Below, one piece after another: positions 5,794-8,347 of a stretch of DNA of 8,347 nucleotides. Position numbers and translations under genes: made by a program. The DNA lies in assembly GCA_003520205.1 (NCBI GenBank), contig DOVG01000123.1:1-8347 (forward strand). The letters run 5' to 3'. The stretch comes from Lachnospiraceae bacterium (GTDB lineage Bacteria > Bacillota > Clostridia > Lachnospirales > Lachnospiraceae). The first letter of the stretch is position 1. Each line of letters starts with the position of its first letter. Below the pieces are notes generated by a model, which searched no databases, had not been told where the DNA came from, and worked only from the letters and a program-made list of their open reading frames with translations.

Positions 5794-6750
5794 CCGAGAT
5801 ATAATAAAAACAATCGAAGCTTTGCTCAGGCTGTAAAGAGTATTCTTCCTGAAGTAGATGCCAGCACTGAAATAGAAAGCGTAAAACAGCAGCAGGAAAT
5901 GCTGAACAAGCAGCAGGAGATAAAACAGGAAGAACAGGTGAACGAAGATAAAAAAGAAAGCTCTGAGAAAAAATCTGAAAAGCATTCAGAAGAAAAAACA
6001 GAAAAGAAGATAAAAGAAAAAGAGACAAAGACAGAGAGTAATATATCGAAAGATAAAAAAAATGATGATTCATCTGACTCTGCTGAAAATAAAATCCCGG
6101 CAGATAATAAAAAGCTGGATAGTGGAATAGAAGAAATAGTACATATATCTGATGAAGAAAAGAATAAAAACCAGTCCGGTAAGAAGAGTGGTACAGCGAA
6201 TGCTGAAGCTAGTGATTCCGGCATAAAGGAGCAACATATGTCAGAATTAGAAAAAGAACTCAGATCAAGTGAAGAAATAATTAGTCTGGGAGAGGATACT
6301 ACATTTATCACTAAAGGAACTGTGATAAGTGGTAATATAGAGTCTGATGGAGATGTAGAAGTCCGTGGACGGGTAGATGGTAATATCAGATGCAGTGGTA
6401 AGCTTATCATAGGTGGACGGGTGACCGGCGATATAGATGCAGGAGAACTCTACAGTGAAGAGGCTAACATATCTGGAGAAATGCGTGTGAGAGGCACTGT
6501 GAAGATCGGAGTAGGATCGGTAACGGTTGGAAATATATATGCTGAAACAGCGGTGGTTGCCGGTGCCGTCAAAGGTGATATGGATGTTCGTGATGAGGCA
6601 GTTCTTGAATCCACAGCAATAGTGGTAGGAAATATTAAGTCGAAGTCAGTCGATATAAGCAGCGGGGCTATAGTTGATGGCTTCTGCAAGCAGGAATATG
6701 CCAGTGTAGATATAGATAAATATTTTAATGGACAGCTAGAGTCTATTTAA
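5791..6750 (+). CDS. Bactofilin-family cytoskeletal protein with long charged N-terminal arm
   Basis: Bactofilins polymerise without nucleotide into filaments at the membrane and scaffold cell-shape, wall-synthesis or polar functions. The 319-residue protein begins with a short conserved-looking segment (1-24, including SFAQAVKSILPE), then a Gln/Glu-rich stretch (about 32-50) and a very Lys/Glu/Ser/Asp-rich low-complexity arm to about residue 165, probably disordered. The bactofilin domain spans about 169-300. It opens with TTFITKGTVISGNI and shows the short beta-helix repeats GDVEVRGRVDGNI, GKLIIGGRVTGDI, GSVTVGNIYAE and STAIVVGNIKS, closing with GAIVDGFCK. Many bactofilins are much shorter, so the arm is notable; it could hold partner-binding or membrane-targeting elements (inference). 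pyrH follows after 29 bases without a visible terminator, so co-transcription with pyrH-frr-uppS is likely. The gene opens its operon behind its own promoter. Confidence 0.9.
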   Translation: MPRYNKNNRSFAQAVKSILPEVDASTEIESVKQQQEMLNKQQEIKQEEQVNEDKKESSEKKSEKHSEEKTEKKIKEKETKTESNISKDKKNDDSSDSAENKIPADNKKLDSGIEEIVHISDEEKNKNQSGKKSGTANAEASDSGIKEQHMSELEKELRSSEEIISLGEDTTFITKGTVISGNIESDGDVEVRGRVDGNIRCSGKLIIGGRVTGDIDAGELYSEEANISGEMRVRGTVKIGVGSVTVGNIYAETAVVAGAVKGDMDVRDEAVLESTAIVVGNIKSKSVDISSGAIVDGFCKQEYASVDIDKYFNGQLESI

Positions 6751-6779
6751 AGAATAATGAAAAGAGGTAAATTAACAGC

Positions 6780-7481
6780 ATGGAGTATAGGCGTATATTA
6801 CTAAAATTAAGTGGCGAGGCTCTTGCAGGTGACAAAGGAACAGGATTTTCTGAAGAAGAGGTTTCCAGAGTTGCTGGTGAAGTAAAGAAAGTAGTTGATA
6901 AGGGAATTCAGGTTGGAATAGTTATCGGCGGAGGTAATTTCTGGAGAGGCAGAAGCTCTGAAGATATGGATCGTGTCAAAGCTGATCAGATAGGAATGCT
7001 TGCAACCGTTATGAATTGTATATATGCGGCAGATGCATTCAGAAGAGCAGGAATGAAGTGTCGCCTCATGTCACCTTATGCTATAGGTGATGTAACAGAG
7101 ATTTATGTAAGAGATAAGGCAGTTCAGGCTATGGAAAATGGCGAAGTAGTCTTTTTCGCAGGTGGTTCAGGTCATCCATACTTTTCAACTGATATGCCAA
7201 CGGTATTAAGAGCTATTGAAACTGAGTGTGATATAATTCTTTCAGCCAAATCAATAGATGGAGTATATGACAGTGATCCTGAAAAGAATCCTGACGCAAA
7301 GAAATTTGATGAGATGGAAATGTCTGAAATAGTAGACAAGAAACTCGGAGTTATAGATCTGGCATCTGCTGTTCTGGCAATGGAAAACCATATGCCTATG
7401 ATACTTTTCGGATTATCAGAAAAGGATTCAATCATAAGGGCAGTAAGCGGAGAACAAATAGGAACTAAAGTAAGAGCATAA
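6780..7481 (+). CDS. pyrH: UMP kinase (uridylate kinase)
   Basis: Phosphorylates UMP to UDP with ATP, an essential step of pyrimidine nucleotide supply. It is a hexameric cytoplasmic enzyme of the amino-acid kinase fold, unrelated to eukaryotic UMP/CMP kinase. The 233-residue length is slightly below the usual 235-245. Motifs in order: LLKLSGEALAG (7-17), IVIGGGNFWRGR (47-58), ADQIGMLATVMN (68-79, UMP-binding region), GGSGHPYFSTD (128-138, a variant of GTGNPYFTTD), AKSIDGVYDSDP (156-167) and the C-terminal DLASAVLAMENHMPMILFG (193-211). The start at 6780 yields the family-typical MEYRRILLKLSG. Its ribosome binding site, AGAGG (6763-6767), lies 12 bases upstream, a little far. In many bacteria pyrH follows rpsB-tsf; here it follows a bactofilin. 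It precedes frr by 24 bases, as is usual. Confidence 0.97.
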   Translation: MEYRRILLKLSGEALAGDKGTGFSEEEVSRVAGEVKKVVDKGIQVGIVIGGGNFWRGRSSEDMDRVKADQIGMLATVMNCIYAADAFRRAGMKCRLMSPYAIGDVTEIYVRDKAVQAMENGEVVFFAGGSGHPYFSTDMPTVLRAIETECDIILSAKSIDGVYDSDPEKNPDAKKFDEMEMSEIVDKKLGVIDLASAVLAMENHMPMILFGLSEKDSIIRAVSGEQIGTKVRA

Positions 7482-7505
7482 TTTATAAAGCGGAGGTAAT
7501 AAAAG

Positions 7506-8048
7506 ATGAAAACATATGAAGAGAAAATGCAGAAGGCGGTTGATTCATTAGCAAGGGACTATTCAGCTATCAGAGCTGGACGTGCTAATCCACATATCCT
7601 TGATAAACTCACTATAGAATACTACGGAACACCAACCGGAATACAGGGGGTTGCAAATGTATCTGTTCCTGAGGCAAGAACTCTTATGATTACACCATGG
7701 GAACCATCTATGGTTAAGGAAATCGAGAAAGCTATACTTGCATCAGATCTGGGTATAACACCTAACAATGATGGAAAGAATGTTATCCTTAATTTCCCTG
7801 AACTTACAGAGGAAAGACGTAAAGAACTTGCAAAGGATATAAAGAAGAAAGGTGAAGATGCAAAGGTCGTTGTTCGTAATGCAAGACGTGATGCAAATGA
7901 AGCTGTAAAGAAGCAGAGCAAGGCTGGTGAGATATCAGAAGATGATCAGGCTGATGAAGAGAAAAATATCCAGAAGGCTACAGATAAGTTTGTAGCAGAA
8001 ATCGACAAGATGGTCGAGACAAAGACAAAAGAAATCATGACAGTATAG
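7506..8048 (+). CDS. frr: Ribosome recycling factor
   Basis: Acts with EF-G to split the post-termination ribosome so that subunits can be reused; cytoplasmic and normally essential. The 180 residues are close to the usual 185; the few missing residues are at the N-terminus, which starts directly at MKTYEEKMQKAVDSL. Helical domain I carries the hallmark IRAGRANP (22-29). The domain II beta segment includes IEYYGTP (37-43), SVPEARTLMITPW (53-65) and SDLGITPNNDG (80-90). The return helices begin with LTEERRKEL (100-108) and include VRNARRDAN (123-131). GGAGG (7492-7496) sits nine bases before the ATG, a good ribosome binding site. It lies between pyrH and uppS in the order conserved across many bacteria, almost certainly in the same transcript. 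Confidence 0.98.
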   Translation: MKTYEEKMQKAVDSLARDYSAIRAGRANPHILDKLTIEYYGTPTGIQGVANVSVPEARTLMITPWEPSMVKEIEKAILASDLGITPNNDGKNVILNFPELTEERRKELAKDIKKKGEDAKVVVRNARRDANEAVKKQSKAGEISEDDQADEEKNIQKATDKFVAEIDKMVETKTKEIMTV

Positions 8049-8058
8049 AGGAATATAA

Positions 8059-8347
8059 ATGAGCGACGAATACAAAATCCCCCAGCATGTTGCCGTCATT
8101 CTTGACGGTAACGGCCGATGGGCAAAGAAACGTCATATGCCGAGAAATTTCGGTCATAAAGCAGGTGCCGATAATCTCGAACAGGTTATTGAAGATGCAT
8201 GGAATCTGGGAATTAAATATTTCACAGTCTATGCATTTTCCACTGAAAACTGGAAGAGGTCGGTAGAAGAAGTTACCGGACTTATGACCATTTTAAGAGA
8301 TTTTCTCAGACGTTCTATAGAGAAAGCAAATAAGAATAATATGCGTG
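8059..8347 (+). CDS. uppS: Undecaprenyl diphosphate synthase (cis-prenyltransferase), 3' end missing
   Basis: Condenses isopentenyl diphosphate onto farnesyl diphosphate to make the C55 lipid carrier precursor used for peptidoglycan, teichoic acid and other wall polymers. Only the first 96 codons are inside the window; the frame stays open to the edge. The N-terminus shows the family signature HVAVILDGNGRWAKKR (10-25), with Asp16 as the Mg/diphosphate-binding catalytic residue by homology. NFGHKAGADNL and FSTENWKRS follow further on, the latter forming part of the substrate pocket. The usual 'MDGNGRW' is LDGNGRW here, a mild change. AGAGGA (8047-8052) overlaps the frr stop codon and is six bases from ATG 8059, so the two genes are tightly linked. 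Phosphatidate cytidylyltransferase (cdsA) commonly follows in this cluster, but that lies outside the window. Confidence 0.96.
   Translation, partial: MSDEYKIPQHVAVILDGNGRWAKKRHMPRNFGHKAGADNLEQVIEDAWNLGIKYFTVYAFSTENWKRSVEEVTGLMTILRDFLRRSIEKANKNNMR

Noticed and set aside
5826..6410. A 194-codon open frame on the minus strand opposite the bactofilin arm
   Set aside because: It is the antisense of Lys/Glu/Ser codons, giving a Ser/Phe/Leu-rich product with no domain and no ribosome binding site; a compositional shadow.

Overview
The window looks like chromosomal DNA from a low-to-moderate GC Gram-positive of the Clostridia, most likely Lachnospiraceae. The main reasons are the PASTA kinase - rsgA - rpe - thiamine pyrophosphokinase order typical of Firmicutes, strong GGAGG-type ribosome binding sites, and the A/T-rich codon choice. 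The genus cannot be fixed from the sequence alone. All nine genes lie on the + strand, and the first and last are cut by the window edges.

Left block (1-5510). This starts inside the kinase domain of a PknB/PrkC-type membrane Ser/Thr kinase, at the DFG motif. The gene continues through a charged cytoplasmic linker, one membrane helix, three PASTA repeats and a C-terminal beta-rich domain. It is followed almost without gaps by rsgA (30S assembly GTPase), rpe (ribulose-phosphate 3-epimerase, joined to rsgA by a TAATG overlap), a thiamine pyrophosphokinase gene, and a divergent sodium:solute symporter-family membrane protein that starts at or just after the end of the kinase gene. Tight spacing suggests one transcription unit, ending near a hairpin at 5535-5559.

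Middle (5511-5790). This 280-base gap holds the hairpin, several TGTAAA elements (one pair forming a short palindrome), a plausible sigma-A promoter, and the ribosome binding site of the next gene.

Right block (5791-8347). A bactofilin with a long, highly charged N-terminal arm precedes pyrH (UMP kinase), frr (ribosome recycling factor) and the start of uppS (undecaprenyl diphosphate synthase). pyrH-frr-uppS is a conserved bacterial order; a bactofilin placed directly ahead of it, where rpsB-tsf is commonly found, is less usual.

Most of the window is conserved housekeeping sequence joining translation (rsgA, frr), central and cofactor metabolism (rpe, thiamine, UMP) and the cell envelope (PASTA kinase, bactofilin, uppS). 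I see no mobile element, CRISPR array, tRNA or rRNA. The least ordinary items are the symporter-like protein, which lacks the family's first helix and the expected sodium-site residues, the bactofilin and its location, and the TGTAAA cluster.
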